This document shows positions 31,922 to 32,650 of a stretch of DNA of 32,650 nt, piece after piece (within the stretch, counting starts at the first letter, position 1; every line of letters starts with the position of its first letter). Origin of the DNA: Candidatus Enterocloster faecavium (lineage in GTDB: Bacteria; Bacillota; Clostridia; Lachnospirales; Lachnospiraceae); assembly GCA_019118585.1 (NCBI GenBank), contig DWYS01000123.1, forward strand, positions 1 to 32,650. The letters run 5' to 3'. Below the pieces are notes generated by a model that did not search any database, had not been told where the DNA came from, and was given only the letters and a program-made list of their open reading frames with translations. Position numbers and translations under genes: made by a program.

Positions 31922-32650
31922 ATGCCCCTTTTCACCCGCATTCCACAACGCTTTTTCACTATTCTCACCTCCACGAAAAAGGAGCTCTACGTGGAGGCGC
32001 TTTTTGTGCTGCGTCAGGCATTTAAAACCGAGCTTGTGATCCGACGGGAGGAACTGACAGCCATGCTGGTGAATTCCCTGGAATCCAGTATCCTACAGGC
32101 GGATTTCTCCGAGGAAGCCCAGGAGATGGGAGCAGAGGGGAATGAGGGCCTGTCGGGGAAGGCCCATCTGCTGATTCGAAAGCTTAGGGACACGGGCTGG
32201 CTGGAGTTTGAGTACGAGCGGGGCTCCTTCGAGGAAAATGTCACCATTCCCGACTATGCCATCGAGGTCGTCAATCTGCTCTACGACCTGTCCACGGACC
32301 GGGTCCGGGAGTACAACAGCTACGTCTACGCCACCTACGCCGCTCTGAAAAATTCCGGCGAAAATCCCGATTATCTCTATCAGGCCCTCCAGGCCGCTTA
32401 CCAGAACACGGTGCGCCTGGTGGATGAGCTGAAGCTTCTGTTCAACAACATCAAGCGCTATTACCAGCGCATAAGCGACCTGTCCGATGTGAATACCCTT
32501 CTGGAGGAGCATTTCGACCGGTACAAGGAGCAGATTGTAGACACCATCTACTATCCCCTGAAAACCATCGACTCGGTGCCCCGCTTCAAATACGCCATCC
32601 TGTCCATGCTGAATGAGTGGGTCATGGACGAGGAAGTCCTCTCCTCCATC
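31922..32650 (+). CDS. jetA: Wadjet JetA-family protein (DUF5716), partial at the right edge
   Basis: I read 243 codons from the ATG at 31922 to the window end without a stop. The N-terminus MPLFTRIPQRFFTILTSTKK with KELYVEALFVLRQAF, followed by TELVIRREELTAMLVNSLE, matches my memory of the JetA family (PF18982) of Wadjet type III systems. A winged-helix-like segment follows (AHLLIRKLRDTGWLEFEYERG), then long helices with YNSYVYATYAALKN and VRLVDELKLLFNNIKRYY. JetA is the kleisin-like subunit of an SMC complex that, with JetB, JetC and the nuclease JetD, cleaves incoming circular plasmids. An AGAAAGGA site precedes the start. The other jet genes would lie beyond the window, so operon completeness is unproven. 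Confidence 0.78.
   Translation, partial: MPLFTRIPQRFFTILTSTKKELYVEALFVLRQAFKTELVIRREELTAMLVNSLESSILQADFSEEAQEMGAEGNEGLSGKAHLLIRKLRDTGWLEFEYERGSFEENVTIPDYAIEVVNLLYDLSTDRVREYNSYVYATYAALKNSGENPDYLYQALQAAYQNTVRLVDELKLLFNNIKRYYQRISDLSDVNTLLEEHFDRYKEQIVDTIYYPLKTIDSVPRFKYAILSMLNEWVMDEEVLSSI

Noticed and set aside
31631-31948. 105-codon minus-strand frame between the GT4 and JetA-like genes
   Set aside because: It overlaps the start and ribosome site of the JetA-like gene, includes the inverted repeats and shows no protein-like pattern.

Overview
The window reads as chromosomal DNA of an anaerobic, spore-forming clostridium, most likely a Lachnospiraceae member (Enterocloster/Hungatella/Lachnoclostridium-like). 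The reasons are a six-cysteine SCIFF peptide with its radical SAM maturase, a Csp-like subtilisin of the kind used in clostridial germination, a man-family PTS with a PRD regulator, an LCP-terminated wall-glycopolymer cluster, strong AGGAGG-type ribosome binding sites and a moderately GC-rich composition. This is an inference; there is no rRNA or other taxonomic marker. I saw no tRNA, rRNA, CRISPR array, insertion sequence or prophage gene.

Layout. (1) 1-2833, minus: scfA (SCIFF precursor), scfB (radical SAM maturase) and tgt (queuine tRNA-ribosyltransferase, cut by the window edge), with a four-helix TIGR04086/DUF3792 membrane protein divergent at 3008-3367. (2) 3434-10102, minus: an amino-sugar uptake operon made of a PRD/PTS-type regulator, EIIC, EIID, nagA, EIIB, EIIA and nagB. 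It imports and phosphorylates an amino sugar, deacetylates it and deaminates it to fructose-6-phosphate. (3) 10172-14034: a divergent signal peptidase II-like gene, a Csp-like S8 protease on the plus strand, and a ClpX-type unfoldase on the minus strand. (4) 14119-27075, minus: a surface-glycan cluster. In transcription order it holds a TPP enzyme, an SDR, a sugar C-methyltransferase, a second paralogous SDR, a GtrB-like glycosyltransferase, a double-domain GT2, a WbbL-like GT2, an undecaprenyl-phosphate sugar transferase and an LCP ligase. The predicted logic is synthesis of an unusual, probably branched, deoxysugar, assembly of a repeat unit on undecaprenyl phosphate, and attachment to peptidoglycan. 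(5) 27105-27240: a 56-bp tandem repeat (about 2.4 copies) in the divergent promoter region between the glycan cluster and a secreted cell-wall-binding repeat protein (27459-28892). (6) 29202-30367, plus: an unrecognised zinc-ribbon protein and a cytidylate-kinase-like protein, converging on a GT4 glycosyltransferase (minus). (7) 31922-end, plus: the first 243 codons of a JetA-family (DUF5716) protein, which suggests that a Wadjet-type SMC plasmid-defence operon begins at the right edge.

The most interesting items are the possible Wadjet operon at the edge, the 56-bp repeat with conserved palindrome arms and changing loop bases, the sugar-modification set, the hairpins between scfA and scfB, and the zinc-ribbon protein with a palindromic leader.
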